From Prado023 sp964418695 (GTDB lineage Bacteria > Actinomycetota > Actinomycetes > S36-B12 > CAIYMF01): a stretch of DNA of 64,000 nt. The notes under the pieces are model-generated. The model did no database searches. It saw nothing but the letters and a program-made list of their open reading frames with translations, and had not been told where the DNA came from. Below are positions 9,929-18,699 of this stretch, in pieces (position 1 is the first letter of the stretch; the number at the start of each line of letters is the position of its first letter). The DNA lies in NCBI GenBank assembly GCA_964418695.1, contig CAYQMN010000004.1, positions 156,358 through 220,357 on the forward strand, given 5' to 3'. Made by a program: the position numbers and the translations under genes.

Positions 9929-10591
9929 ATGCAGAGCCCATCGTCGCAGGGCGCGTCCGCGGGGTCCGCGCCGGCAGGGCTGCGGGTGGTGGTCGCCCAT
10001 GCCGACGATCTGGTGGCCCGCGGGCTGGCCGCCCTGCTCGCGGAGTCCGGGGCGGTCGTCGTGGCCCGCGTCCGCGACGCGCGCGGCGTGCTGGCCGCCG
10101 TCTCCGAGCACACCCCGGACGTCCTGGTCACCAGCCTGGAGCTCGCCGCGCCGGAGCGGCAGAACGTCGTGGCCGCGGCTCGTCAGCACTGGCCCCACCT
10201 GGCGATCGTCGCAGTCAGCGATCGCGACGACGACGAGGGGGTGCTGCTCGCCCTGGCCGCAGGCGCCTCGGCCCACGTCCGCCGTTCGGCCGACGCCGAG
10301 CAGCTGGTCGCCGCTACTGTGCAGGCCGCCGCCTCCCCGGGCGCCTTCCTGGCCGCCGACCCGCTGGGCGGGCGACGCCGGGACGCCGATCCCGGGCCGG
10401 GGCTGACCCCGCGCGAGTCCGAGGTGCTGCGGCTGGCCGCCGAGGGGCTGGCCGTCCGCGGGATCTCCGAGCGGCTGTTCATCTCCCAGGCCACCACGCG
10501 CTCGCATCTCTCGGGCATCTACCGCAAGCTCGGCGTGAGCACCCGCAGCCAGGCTGTGCTGCGGGCCGAGCGCGCCGGGCTGCTGCGGTGA
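9929..10591 (+). CDS. LuxR/NarL-type regulator with a degenerate receiver domain
   Basis: 220 residues. Residues 17-130 follow the receiver fold but lack the key residues: the phosphoacceptor Asp position reads Ser (S69 in DVLVTSLEL) and the acidic pair is replaced by HADD shifted out of register. The C-terminal 65 residues are a canonical LuxR helix-turn-helix (LTPRESEVLRLAAEG, then TTRSHLSGIYRKLGVSTR). It should bind DNA without phosphorylation, perhaps controlled by a ligand or by dimerisation. Its stop overlaps the GTG of the next glycosyltransferase gene (GTGA), so the two are coupled. Confidence 0.88.
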   Translation: MQSPSSQGASAGSAPAGLRVVVAHADDLVARGLAALLAESGAVVVARVRDARGVLAAVSEHTPDVLVTSLELAAPERQNVVAAARQHWPHLAIVAVSDRDDDEGVLLALAAGASAHVRRSADAEQLVAATVQAAASPGAFLAADPLGGRRRDADPGPGLTPRESEVLRLAAEGLAVRGISERLFISQATTRSHLSGIYRKLGVSTRSQAVLRAERAGLLR

Positions 10592-11781
10592 GGCGCGACT
10601 GGGCGCTGTGGGCAGCCCTGCGGCTGGGCCTGGTCGCGATCACGCTGGGCTGGATCCCCTGGCCCGAGCAGGTGCACGACCTGGACATCTACGCGGCCTG
10701 GGCGCAGGGCGCGTTGGCGCAGGGCCGGTTCCCGGACGACCCGATGTGGCAGTACCCGCCGTTGGCCTCGCCGGTCTTCCTGCTCGGCGACCTCCTGCCC
10801 GGCACCACCGCCGGGTTCGTGCTGCTGTTCCTGGTGTTCGACGCCGCGATCATGACGATGCTCTCCTGGCAGTCGCGGCAGACCGGGCTGGGCGGCGGGC
10901 GCACGCTGTGGGCGCTGGCCGCGCTGATCACCGGACCGCTCCTGCTGGCCCGGTTCGACGTGGTGCCCACGGCGGTCGCGCTGGCGGCCGTGCTGGTCGC
11001 CGCCCGCCGGCCGGCGCTCAGCGGTGCGCTCGCCGCAGTGGGCGCCTGGCTGAAGGTCTGGCCGGTGCTGGTGCTCAGCGCCGTCGCCCGGCGCGGCCTC
11101 CCCCGCGCCCTGCTGGCCGCGCTGGCCACCAGCGCCGCGATCCTGGCCCTGCTGCTGCTCACGACCCAGGACCCACTGTCGTTCCTGTCCGAGCAGTCGG
11201 CCCGCGGGCTGCAGATCGAGTCGGTGGCCGCCTGGCCGTTCCTGGTCGCCCGCGCCTTCGGGGCCGATGCGGTGATCGCCTACCAGTACGGCGCCCACGA
11301 GGTGCTCGCCCCCGGGGTCGAGATGGGGGCCCGCGTCGCGGTGGTGGCCACGCTGGCGGGCCTGGCCCTGGTGGCCGTCCAGCGGCTGCGCGGGGCGCTC
11401 GACCCACTGCCCGGCGCCGACGTCGCCCTGGCCACCGTGCTCGTGAGCGTGACCACCAGCCGCGTCTTCTCCGGGCAGTACTTCATCTGGCTGCTCGCGC
11501 TGGCGGCGGCCTGCCTGGGCGATCCGCGCTCGCGGATGCGCAGGTGCGTCTGGGCGATCGTCGGGGCGGGGGCCGCCACCCAGCTGGTCTATCCCTGGCT
11601 GTACTCGGCGCTGCTGGACGGCAGCCTGGTCGCGCTGCTCGTGCAGACCGTGCGGATCGGGCTGACGGTGGCGGCTACGGTCCTGGCGGTCCTGGTCCTG
11701 CTGCGCCCCGATCGCGGCGTCCGCGGCACCCCGGCTCAGATGCTCGGCTCGCCGGACTCCTCGACGACATCGGGATCCTGA
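10588..11781 (+). CDS. GT87-like polytopic membrane glycosyltransferase
   Basis: 397 residues, about ten membrane segments. The first extracytoplasmic loop has HDLDIYAAWAQGAL and YPPLASP, the acidic motif and layout of GT-C (DUF2029/GT87) polyprenyl-phosphate-mannose-dependent mannosyltransferases. It starts with a GTG that overlaps the LuxR-type stop by 4 bp. It converges on pimB with a 46-bp overlap. The neighbourhood suggests work on phosphatidylinositol mannosides or related lipoglycans on the outer membrane face, as known for the Rv2181-type enzymes. The acceptor is inferred from context only. Confidence 0.8.
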   Translation: MRRDWALWAALRLGLVAITLGWIPWPEQVHDLDIYAAWAQGALAQGRFPDDPMWQYPPLASPVFLLGDLLPGTTAGFVLLFLVFDAAIMTMLSWQSRQTGLGGGRTLWALAALITGPLLLARFDVVPTAVALAAVLVAARRPALSGALAAVGAWLKVWPVLVLSAVARRGLPRALLAALATSAAILALLLLTTQDPLSFLSEQSARGLQIESVAAWPFLVARAFGADAVIAYQYGAHEVLAPGVEMGARVAVVATLAGLALVAVQRLRGALDPLPGADVALATVLVSVTTSRVFSGQYFIWLLALAAACLGDPRSRMRRCVWAIVGAGAATQLVYPWLYSALLDGSLVALLVQTVRIGLTVAATVLAVLVLLRPDRGVRGTPAQMLGSPDSSTTSGS

Positions 11782-12911
11782 CGGTCCAGCAGCAGGCGCA
11801 GGCGCAGCGCTGAGCGCTCCCAGCCCCAACGGCTCTGGACCCAGTCCCGCCCCGTCGCGCCCATCTGTGCGGCCAGCTCGGGGTCGGTGAGCAGCCGGGT
11901 GATCCGCTCGACCAAGGCGTCCTCGTCGTCGCCACCCACCACGAAGCCGGTCTTGCCCTCCAGGACCGCGTCCGGCGCCCCCCCGGAGTCGCCCGAGACG
12001 ACCGCCAGCCCGGTCGCCGAGGCCTCCAGGTACACGATCCCCAGGCCCTCGACGTCCCAGCCCCGCTGCCGCGTGCGGCACGGCATCGCGAACACGTCTC
12101 CTGCGGCGTAGTGGGCCGGCAGCTCCTCCCACGGCACGCCACCGGTGATCACCACGTGCTGCTGGAGGCCCCGCTGGCTCACCATCTCGACGAGGTCCTC
12201 GCGAAACGGGCCGCCCCCGACGATGAGCAGGGCCACATCGTCGCCCACCTGCGCGCGGATGCGGGGCAGCGCGTCGATCAGCCGGTCCTGGCCCTTGCGC
12301 GGCATCAGCCGAGACACGCACACGATCACCCGCCGGCTGGTCAGCCCGTGCCGTTCGCGGATCGCCTGGGCCTCGGCCTTCCGGCCGGGATTGAAGACGT
12401 CGGAGTCCACCCCCGGCACCAGCTGGCGCATCCGCTGCGCCGCCGCCGGCCGCAGAGCGGACGCGATCCGCTCCCGGGTGTAGGAGCCCAGGTAGGTGAT
12501 CGTGTCCAGCCCTTCGCCGATCCGGCGCAGCATCGCCCGGGAGCCGGGCGTCTGGGCCCAGGCGGCCTCGTGCCCATGGGTCATCCCGACGCTGGTGACC
12601 ACCCCGGCAGAGGCCAGCCGGGGCGCGAGCAGACCCAGCGGGGCCGCCGCCCCGAAGACGACCCGATCGCATCCCTCGGACCGGGCGACCTCGCGAGCCC
12701 GGCGCATCACGGTGGGCTCGGGCAGCATGAGCGAGGTCGGATGCCGCACCACGGGGAAGGGCTGCTCGGCGTCGTAGGCGGCGTCGCCCTTCCACTTCGG
12801 GGCGTAGACCACCACGCTGCCCGCGGGCTGGCGAGCCAGGACCCCATGGACGAACGCCTGGATGCCACCGGCCCGCGGCGGGAAGTCGTTGGTCACGCAC
12901 AAGATGCGCAT
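11736..12911 (-). CDS. pimB: GDP-mannose-dependent alpha-(1-6)-phosphatidylinositol monomannoside mannosyltransferase
   Basis: 391 residues, GT4 fold. Adds the second mannose to phosphatidylinositol monomannoside on the cytoplasmic face of the membrane. The N-terminus VTNDFPPRAGGIQ is nearly invariant in PimB', as are GAAAPLGLLAP, SRLMPRKGQD in the phosphate-binding region, and the GT4 segment DVEGLGIVYLEASATG. Length and order match Rv2188c. CAGAAT lies 6 nt before the ATG, a weaker version of the leaderless promoter seen at other genes. The gene indicates that this organism makes PIM-type glycolipids. Confidence 0.93.
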   Translation of the reverse strand: MRILCVTNDFPPRAGGIQAFVHGVLARQPAGSVVVYAPKWKGDAAYDAEQPFPVVRHPTSLMLPEPTVMRRAREVARSEGCDRVVFGAAAPLGLLAPRLASAGVVTSVGMTHGHEAAWAQTPGSRAMLRRIGEGLDTITYLGSYTRERIASALRPAAAQRMRQLVPGVDSDVFNPGRKAEAQAIRERHGLTSRRVIVCVSRLMPRKGQDRLIDALPRIRAQVGDDVALLIVGGGPFREDLVEMVSQRGLQQHVVITGGVPWEELPAHYAAGDVFAMPCRTRQRGWDVEGLGIVYLEASATGLAVVSGDSGGAPDAVLEGKTGFVVGGDDEDALVERITRLLTDPELAAQMGATGRDWVQSRWGWERSALRLRLLLDRQDPDVVEESGEPSI

Positions 12912-12950
12912 CCGGTGATTCTGGCAGCCCGGCCACGTCGGTGCCCGGTA

Positions 12951-13208
12951 TCAGGCCGAGGCGATAGAGCGTGGTCGCTCACCGGGCCACGGTGGCCCGG
13001 CCCGCCCAGCCACGCGCTCGGCTGCCACCCGCTCGGCCGTCCGCCCCGGCACCAGCCGCAGCGGCGGCACCAGCCCACCCTCGGCCAGCACGGCGACGGC
13101 CGCCTGCTCGGCCGGCTCCAGGCTCTGGGCCGGCCCGAGCAGGACCGTGACCACACAGTCCCCGCAGGCGATGTCACGCATGACGCATCCCGCACAATCG
13201 ATGAGCAT
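12951..13208 (-). CDS. Small conserved actinobacterial protein with paired cysteines
   Basis: 85 residues starting MLIDCAGCVMRDIACGDCVV. The four Cys residues in two CX2C-like pairs suggest a small metal site. The middle (EQAAVAVLAEGGLVPPLRLVPG) resembles short conserved proteins found near pimB and NlpC/P60 genes in actinomycetes. The open frame continues upstream, but the start at 13208 has a GGAGGGACCGGAG ribosome-binding region just before it. Function is unknown. The C-terminal 30 residues are low-complexity Arg/Pro/Gly. Confidence 0.65.
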   Translation of the reverse strand: MLIDCAGCVMRDIACGDCVVTVLLGPAQSLEPAEQAAVAVLAEGGLVPPLRLVPGRTAERVAAERVAGRAGPPWPGERPRSIASA

Positions 13209-13237
13209 CTCCGGTCCCTCCGGTCCACCACGTCGGT

Positions 13238-13381
13238 CGATCAGGCACATCCGTCGATCGATCAGGTATGGCGGGACGTTAGGAGGGGGGTCTGACAACG
13301 ACACCACGACGGCGTCGCGAGCCCCGCGCTCGGACCGTACGAACCCCACGATCAGGCCCCACGATCAGGCCCCCGATCAGG
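13238..13381. repeat. Five CGATCAGG direct repeats
   Basis: The octamer CGATCAGG occurs at 13238, 13259, 13349, 13362 and 13374 in the 181-bp gap between two minus-strand small genes. Three copies sit within 33 bp. It could be an operator array for the 85-residue gene or simple slippage expansion. Confidence 0.4.
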
Positions 13382-13389
13382 CCCTGCGC

Positions 13390-13626
13390 TCAGGCGCTGG
13401 GCCGGGCGACCACCTCGACGGCTGCGCCCGAGCCGCACCACCGGCAGCGCACCGACTCGACCGTGTCGGCCAGCGACTCGCGGGACTCGACCTTCGGCTC
13501 GCCGGCCAGGTCCAGGTGCCAGTACTCCCGGCTGCGCGTCGAGCGCACCACGTCGAACCGCGTCAGGTTGCCGCACTGGGTGCATCGCCAGCGGCTGTCG
13601 GGTCCGGGGATCGCGTGATCGGCCAT
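13390..13626 (-). CDS. Small zinc-ribbon protein
   Basis: 78 residues with two CX2C knuckles, WRCTQCGN near residue 15 and VRCRWCGS near residue 62, enough for one structural zinc. Between them lies a conserved-looking FDVVRSTRSREYWHLDLAGEP. The start at 13626 has GGAGC 8 nt upstream and lies 64 bp inside the end of the upstream GT87-like gene, a long same-strand overlap. Proteins of this type are widespread in actinomycetes and have no assigned role; nucleic-acid binding is possible. Confidence 0.75.
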   Translation of the reverse strand: MADHAIPGPDSRWRCTQCGNLTRFDVVRSTRSREYWHLDLAGEPKVESRESLADTVESVRCRWCGSGAAVEVVARPSA

Positions 13627-15011
13627 GTGCTGCTCCGGGTCGGGGTGGGTCGGCGCCCCAGGGTAGCCGCCGCCAGGGAGACCACGACCACCGCGCCCAC
13701 CAGCCAGAACTGGTTGTAGAACGCCTGCTTGTTCACCAGGTTGGCCACCAGCAGGACCAGCGCCAGCCAGCGCAGCAGCTCGTCGAGCGCCGGCTGACGG
13801 CGCCAGACCGCCCACGCCGCAGCACCGAGCACGCCGAGGACGGCCAGCCCGGTCAGCCAGAACGGCAGCGTGACCCCCCACTGGTTGAGGGCCAGCAGGT
13901 ACAGGGTGTTGGCGAACCGGATCGGGTGGAAGGTCACCAGCAGGCCGATGGTGTCGTGGTAGATGTCCGCCGGACCGACCAGCACCCAGGGCAGGACCAG
14001 CAGGCAGGCCAGCAGCCCGGTCGTCACCGCCCGGCGGGCGCCGAAGGGCCGCCACAGCAGCAGGATCGGCAGGAGCAGCAGCAGGTGCTGCTTGCTCGCG
14101 CAGGCCAGGGCCAGCGGCACGATCGCCCACCAGGCGTGATCACGCTGCACCAGGACCGCCCACCAGACGATCCCGGCGAGCAGGAGCGGCTCGGTCCAGG
14201 CCTGGTCGACCTGGGTGAGCGTGCCCGGGGCCAGCAGCAGGAGCGCGGCGACCGCGGCCCCCAGCCAGCGCCCGTCGCGGCCGCCCGCCCGCGCCCGGCC
14301 CCGGGCCAGCAGCACCGCCCCCCAGGCCGCCACCAGGGTCCACACCAGCAGCGCCCAGCGCACGTCGCCGAGCAGCCAGCGCCCCGGCGCCAGCAGGACC
14401 GCCGTCCAGGGCAGGTAGGTGAACGCGTCGCTCACCCCGGGCGAGTCGACCCACGTCAGCCGGTAGAAGTTGACCCCGTGCCCCAGCGCGTCACTGGCCT
14501 GCTGCAGCGTCACCCACACGTCGATGCGTGGCGCCGGATCGGCGACGACGATGACCATCGAGGCGATCGTGTAGGCGGCGACCGCGACCGCCAGTCCGGC
14601 GTCGGCGCGGCCGGGCCGGGTCGAGCGCAGCAGCAGCGCAGCCGCCACCGCCCCACCGGCCAGCACGAGCCGGGCCGCGGTGAACCACGGTGCGGGCACG
14701 TAGCTGTAGAGGTGCACGACCCAGGTGAGCAGCGCGGACCCGGCCAGCATCACCGAGACGGTGGCCGGCGTGAGGCGGACCTCGACGCGCCGCCACAGCC
14801 AGCCCGTCAGCAGGCCGGCGCAGACCACGAGCGTGGCCACGATGGGCAGCCGGAACTGCACGACGCTCCATTGGAGCATCCCGAAGTAGGCCAGCCAGGC
14901 ACCGGCCAGCACCCAGCCCGAGACCGGGGTGCGCCGACCGCCCGCCGGGCCATCGGGCGTAGGGCCATCGGGCGCCCGGCCGCCGGGCGCCGGAGCGGGC
15001 GCGCTGATCAT
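13563..15011 (-). CDS. GT87-like polytopic membrane glycosyltransferase
   Basis: 482 residues, about twelve membrane segments after a 30-residue Pro/Gly-rich cytoplasmic leader. An extracytoplasmic loop contains DVWVTLQQASDALGHG and FTYLPWTA, typical of DUF2029/GT87 polyprenyl-sugar-dependent transferases. CASKQHLLLLLPILLLWRP in the middle and NKQAFYNQFWLVGA near the end are family-like. It is the second such enzyme flanking pimB, and is likely a mannosyltransferase for lipoglycans or exported glycoconjugates. The 3' end overlaps the zinc-ribbon gene by 64 bp on the same strand. Confidence 0.78.
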   Translation of the reverse strand: MISAPAPAPGGRAPDGPTPDGPAGGRRTPVSGWVLAGAWLAYFGMLQWSVVQFRLPIVATLVVCAGLLTGWLWRRVEVRLTPATVSVMLAGSALLTWVVHLYSYVPAPWFTAARLVLAGGAVAAALLLRSTRPGRADAGLAVAVAAYTIASMVIVVADPAPRIDVWVTLQQASDALGHGVNFYRLTWVDSPGVSDAFTYLPWTAVLLAPGRWLLGDVRWALLVWTLVAAWGAVLLARGRARAGGRDGRWLGAAVAALLLLAPGTLTQVDQAWTEPLLLAGIVWWAVLVQRDHAWWAIVPLALACASKQHLLLLLPILLLWRPFGARRAVTTGLLACLLVLPWVLVGPADIYHDTIGLLVTFHPIRFANTLYLLALNQWGVTLPFWLTGLAVLGVLGAAAWAVWRRQPALDELLRWLALVLLVANLVNKQAFYNQFWLVGAVVVVSLAAATLGRRPTPTRSSTWPITRSPDPTAAGDAPSAAT

Positions 15012-15195
15012 CGGGGACTCCTGCTCAGGAGGGGTGCTGCTGGCCGTCGTGCCACCCGTGCGGAGCGCCCGGATCGCCGATCACAGTAGACGAGCGCGGC
15101 AATCAGCCGTGCGCGGCGCCCCGACGAGCGGCAACCACCCGAGCGTGGCGTTCGGCGCCCGGGCGTGGTTCCCGGGTCTTGTCAGAGGTCGCGCT

Positions 15196-15201
15196 TACCG
15201 T
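15196..15201 (+). promoter_or_regulatory. Probable -10 hexamer of the DEDD/UvrC-like gene
   Basis: TACCGT 6 nt before the ATG at 15208, no ribosome-binding site; probable leaderless promoter within the 196-bp divergent gap. Confidence 0.45.
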
Positions 15202-15207
15202 GCTCGC

Positions 15208-16929
15208 ATGCCCGGCACCCAGCAGCTCACTCTCGACGACCTGGGTCCCGCATTGGTCGACACCACGTTCGTCGTGGTCGACCTGGAGACCGACGGCGGC
15301 GCCCCGGCCGACGCGGGCATCACCGAGATCGGGGCGGTCAAGGTCCGCGGCGGCGAGATCGTCGGGGAGTTCCAGACCTTGGTCTGCCTGGGTCGGCCGG
15401 TGCCTGCGTTCATCCGGGCCCTGACCGGGATCACCGACGAGATGCTGCTGGGCGCACCCCGGCTCGAGGAAGCCCTGCCGGCGTTCCTCGACTTCGCGGC
15501 CGGGGCGGTGCTGGTGGCCCACAACGCCCCCTACGACGTCTCCTTCCTGCGGGCGGCCTGCGCGGTGCACCATCTGCCCTGGCCCGATCCGCCGGTGCTG
15601 GACACCGCGCGGCTGGCCCGCCACGTCCTGACCCGCGACGAGGTCCCCAACTGCAAGCTGGCCACGCTGGCCCGGCACTTCCGGACCAGCACCACCCCCA
15701 ACCACCGGGCCCTCAGCGACGCCCGGGCGACCGTCGACGTGCTGCACGGGCTGATGGAGCGGGTCGGCAACCTCGGGGTGCACAGCCTCACCGAGCTGCA
15801 GGGCTACAGCAGCCGGGTCCCGCAGGCCCGCCGGCGCAAGCGGTTCCTGGCCGAGGGGCTGCCGGAGGGCCCTGGGGTCTACGTGTTCGAGGACGCGCGG
15901 GGGGCGGCCCTCTACGTCGGCACCTCCCGGTCGATCCGCCGGCGGGTCCTGTCCTACTTCACTGCCTCCGAGCAGCGCCGCCGCATGGGCGAGATGGTCG
16001 GCCTGGCCGAGCGGGTGGTCGCCGTGCCTTGCGCCACCCCGCTGGAGGCCCAGGTGCGCGAGCTGCGGACCATCGCTGCCCGGGCACCTCGCTACAACCG
16101 CCGCTCCACCCGGCCCCAGTCGGCGGTGTGGCTCAAGCTCACCATCGAGCGCTTTCCCCGGGTCAGCATCGTGTCCACCGTGCGGGCCGACCACGAGCAG
16201 GGCGCCCGCTACATCGGCCCCTTCCAGAGCAGGCGCGGTGCGGGGCAGGCGGCCGAGGCGCTGGCCGAGGCGCTGCAGCTGCGCACCTGCACCCAGTCCC
16301 TCGGGCTGCGGCCCAAGACATCGGCCTGTGTGCTGGCCGACCTGGGCAGGTGCCCCGCACCGTGCGTCGGGGGCATCGACGTGACCGACTACGCGCAGCT
16401 GGCCGAGGCCGCGCGAGTGGCGATGACCGAGGACCCGGCTGCGGTCGTCACGGCGGTCAACGCCCGGATGGAGACACTCGCCAGCCAGGAGCGCTACGAG
16501 GAGGCAGGCGCCTGGCGAGACCGGCTGGTCACCCTGCTGCGCGGCATCGAGGTCACCTCGACCGCGGACCTGCTCGGGCGCATCCCGCATCTGGTGGCGG
16601 CCTGCCCCACCGTCGAGCTGGGCTGGGACATCCACGTCATCCGGCACGGCCGGCTGGCCGCCGCGACCTGCGTCGCGCCGCAGGTCGACCCACGCCCGAT
16701 GCTGGCCTCGATCGTGGCCGGCGCGCAGGTCGTCGAGCCGGCCAGCCGGCCGCTGGGCGCGGCTCTGCCCGAGGAGACGCAGATCCTGGCCCGCTGGCTG
16801 TTCTCCCCCGGCGTTCGACTGGTCGAGCTCGACGGACCCCCGCTGGCCTTGCCGCGGCGCGGCGCCGGCGCCCAGCGCGACCGCCTCGACGTGGACCTGC
16901 GCGATCCGGTGCCGGCCGGCCTGGCCTGA
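15208..16929 (+). CDS. DEDD exonuclease fused to a GIY-YIG/UvrC-like nuclease
   Basis: 573 residues. Residues 18-185 are a DnaQ-type 3'-5' exonuclease: DLETDG with D25 and E27, HNAPYD (105-110), and the closing H166 and D171 in NHRALSDARATVDVL. Residues 219-300 form a UvrC-like GIY-YIG domain (GPGVYVFED, ALYVGTS). The rest resembles the Cys-containing linker and UVR-like region of UvrC. This hybrid is the known cho/DnaQ-type architecture represented by Rv2191. It probably incises damaged DNA and trims the product. The start at 15208 was chosen over upstream frames for the clean N-terminus and promoter spacing. Confidence 0.9.
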   Translation: MPGTQQLTLDDLGPALVDTTFVVVDLETDGGAPADAGITEIGAVKVRGGEIVGEFQTLVCLGRPVPAFIRALTGITDEMLLGAPRLEEALPAFLDFAAGAVLVAHNAPYDVSFLRAACAVHHLPWPDPPVLDTARLARHVLTRDEVPNCKLATLARHFRTSTTPNHRALSDARATVDVLHGLMERVGNLGVHSLTELQGYSSRVPQARRRKRFLAEGLPEGPGVYVFEDARGAALYVGTSRSIRRRVLSYFTASEQRRRMGEMVGLAERVVAVPCATPLEAQVRELRTIAARAPRYNRRSTRPQSAVWLKLTIERFPRVSIVSTVRADHEQGARYIGPFQSRRGAGQAAEALAEALQLRTCTQSLGLRPKTSACVLADLGRCPAPCVGGIDVTDYAQLAEAARVAMTEDPAAVVTAVNARMETLASQERYEEAGAWRDRLVTLLRGIEVTSTADLLGRIPHLVAACPTVELGWDIHVIRHGRLAAATCVAPQVDPRPMLASIVAGAQVVEPASRPLGAALPEETQILARWLFSPGVRLVELDGPPLALPRRGAGAQRDRLDVDLRDPVPAGLA

Positions 16930-16937
16930 CAACCCCA

Positions 16938-16981
16938 GAGCCCGGCCCCTCCCGCTTCGACCGAGCAGGCGGACCGGGCTC
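16938..16981. terminator. Possible bidirectional terminator hairpin
   Basis: Arms GAGCCCGG (16938-16945) and CCGGGCTC (16974-16981) pair perfectly across a 28-nt loop, in the gap between the convergent DEDD/UvrC-like gene and qcrB. No T-run. Confidence 0.35.
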
Positions 16982-17025
16982 CCGGACACGATCTGGTGAT
17001 GCGACGGGGCGACGCCGGCGCGGCG

Positions 17026-18699
17026 TCAGTGCGTGGGCCGGTGCCCCTCGATGGTGCGCGCGACGTCCGAGCCCGCCTCGACGGCCTCCTGCAGGCCCTG
17101 CTCGATGTGGTGATCGGCGCTGGCCAGCTCCTCCTCGGTGGGCAGCTCGATGTTGTCCTTGTAGAAGAAGCTCGAGATCCCGGAGCGGACCCGGCCAGCC
17201 AGCCGGGCAGCCGGGTTGCGCACGCCGTGCTCGTCGCTCTTCTCCGGCCTGGGCAGCGGCTGATGGTCCACCTTGGCCAGGATCTTCGCGGCTGCCTCGT
17301 CGTCGACCGAGTCATGGATCTCCAGGAACTCGCCGTGCGGCAGGCGCAGGACCCGGCCGGTCTCCCGGCCGTGCAGCAGCAGGTCACGATCGCGGCGCTG
17401 CAGCGACAGGGCGATGCGCTTGGTCACGATGAACGTGACCACGGGGACCACGAACACCATGACCTGCAACGCCCGGATCATCGTGTTGATGCTCAGGTGG
17501 AAGGCGTAGGCGAGCACGTCGTTCCCGCCGCCGATCATGAGCACGATGTAGAACGAGACCATCGCCGCGCCCAACGCGGTGCGCACCGGGACGTTGCGCG
17601 GACGGTCGAGCAGGTGGTGCTCGGAATTGTCCTTGGAGGCCATCCGCTCGAACCACGGGTAGGCGATCAGGATCACCAGCAGCACCGGCGCCAGCACCAT
17701 CGCCGGGAAGAAGATGTTGAAGCTGAACGTGATCCCCCAGAACGCGAACTCTATGTTCGGCATCAGGCGCAGGGCGCCGTCAAGGAAGCCGACATACCAG
17801 TCGGGCTGGGAGCCGGCCGTGACCTGGTCAGGCACGTACGGTCCGTACGCCCAGATCGGATTGATCTGCACGACCCCGGCGATCGCCACGATCAGGCCGA
17901 ACACGATGAAGAAGAAGCCGCCGGCCTTGGCCATGTAGATCGGCATGAACGGGTAGCCGACGACGTTGTCGTTGGTCTTGCCCGGCCCCGGGAACTGCGT
18001 GTGCTTCTGGTACCAGATCATCAGCAGGTGCGCGGTGACCAGCGCCAGGATCAGCCCCGGGATCAGCAGGATGTGGATGCTGTAGAGGCGAGGCAGGAAC
18101 GCGGTGCCCGGAAACTCGCCGTCGAACAGCAGGAACGAGAACCACGTGCCGATGATCGGCGAGGCCTGGATGATGCCCTGCGTGATCCGCACGCCCGTGC
18201 CGGAGAGCAGGTCGTCGGGCAGCGAGTAGCCCGAGAAGCCCGCGGCCACGGCCAGCAGGAACAGCACCACGCCGATGACCCAGTTGAGCTCGCGCGGCTT
18301 GCGGAAGGCGCCGGTGAAGAAGACGCGCAGCAGGTGCAGCGCGATCGCCATCACGAAGAACAGCGCCGCCCAGTGGTGGATCTGCCGGATGAGCAGCCCG
18401 CCGCGCACGTCGAACGAGATGTGCAGCGCCGAGGCGAACGACTCGCTCATCTTCACGCCCTTGAGCGGGGCGTACGAGCCGTCGTAGACGACCTCGGTCA
18501 TCGACGGGTTGAACCACAGGGTCAGGTAGACCCCGGTGAGCAGCACGACGATGAACGAGTAGAGCGCGATCTCGCCGAGCATGAACGACCAGTGCTCGGG
18601 GAAGACCTTGTTGATCTGGCGGCGCAGCCACGGGGCATTGCCGAGCCGATCCTCCATCCAGCCGGCAGCGCCGCCGCCGGCAGACTTCACGACGCTCAT
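17026..18699 (-). CDS. qcrB: Cytochrome bc1 complex, cytochrome b subunit
   Basis: 557 residues. Carries the two b hemes and the quinol sites of the menaquinol:cytochrome c oxidoreductase in the membrane. Family features: eight or more membrane segments, His-rich heme helices (IHHWAALFFVMAIALHLLRV), and the actinobacterial C-terminal extension with SSFFYKDNIELPTEEE. Its ATG overlaps the qcrA stop (ATGA). Last gene of the ctaE-qcrC-qcrA-qcrB operon. In this phylum the complex forms a supercomplex with the aa3 oxidase encoded just upstream. Confidence 0.97.
   Translation of the reverse strand: MSVVKSAGGGAAGWMEDRLGNAPWLRRQINKVFPEHWSFMLGEIALYSFIVVLLTGVYLTLWFNPSMTEVVYDGSYAPLKGVKMSESFASALHISFDVRGGLLIRQIHHWAALFFVMAIALHLLRVFFTGAFRKPRELNWVIGVVLFLLAVAAGFSGYSLPDDLLSGTGVRITQGIIQASPIIGTWFSFLLFDGEFPGTAFLPRLYSIHILLIPGLILALVTAHLLMIWYQKHTQFPGPGKTNDNVVGYPFMPIYMAKAGGFFFIVFGLIVAIAGVVQINPIWAYGPYVPDQVTAGSQPDWYVGFLDGALRLMPNIEFAFWGITFSFNIFFPAMVLAPVLLVILIAYPWFERMASKDNSEHHLLDRPRNVPVRTALGAAMVSFYIVLMIGGGNDVLAYAFHLSINTMIRALQVMVFVVPVVTFIVTKRIALSLQRRDRDLLLHGRETGRVLRLPHGEFLEIHDSVDDEAAAKILAKVDHQPLPRPEKSDEHGVRNPAARLAGRVRSGISSFFYKDNIELPTEEELASADHHIEQGLQEAVEAGSDVARTIEGHRPTH

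Noticed and set aside
9505..10587. Long upstream extension of the GT87-like gene in the same frame
   Set aside because: It lies on top of the SRPBCC gene and the LuxR-type gene. The GTG at 10588 overlapping the LuxR-type stop gives the family N-terminus.
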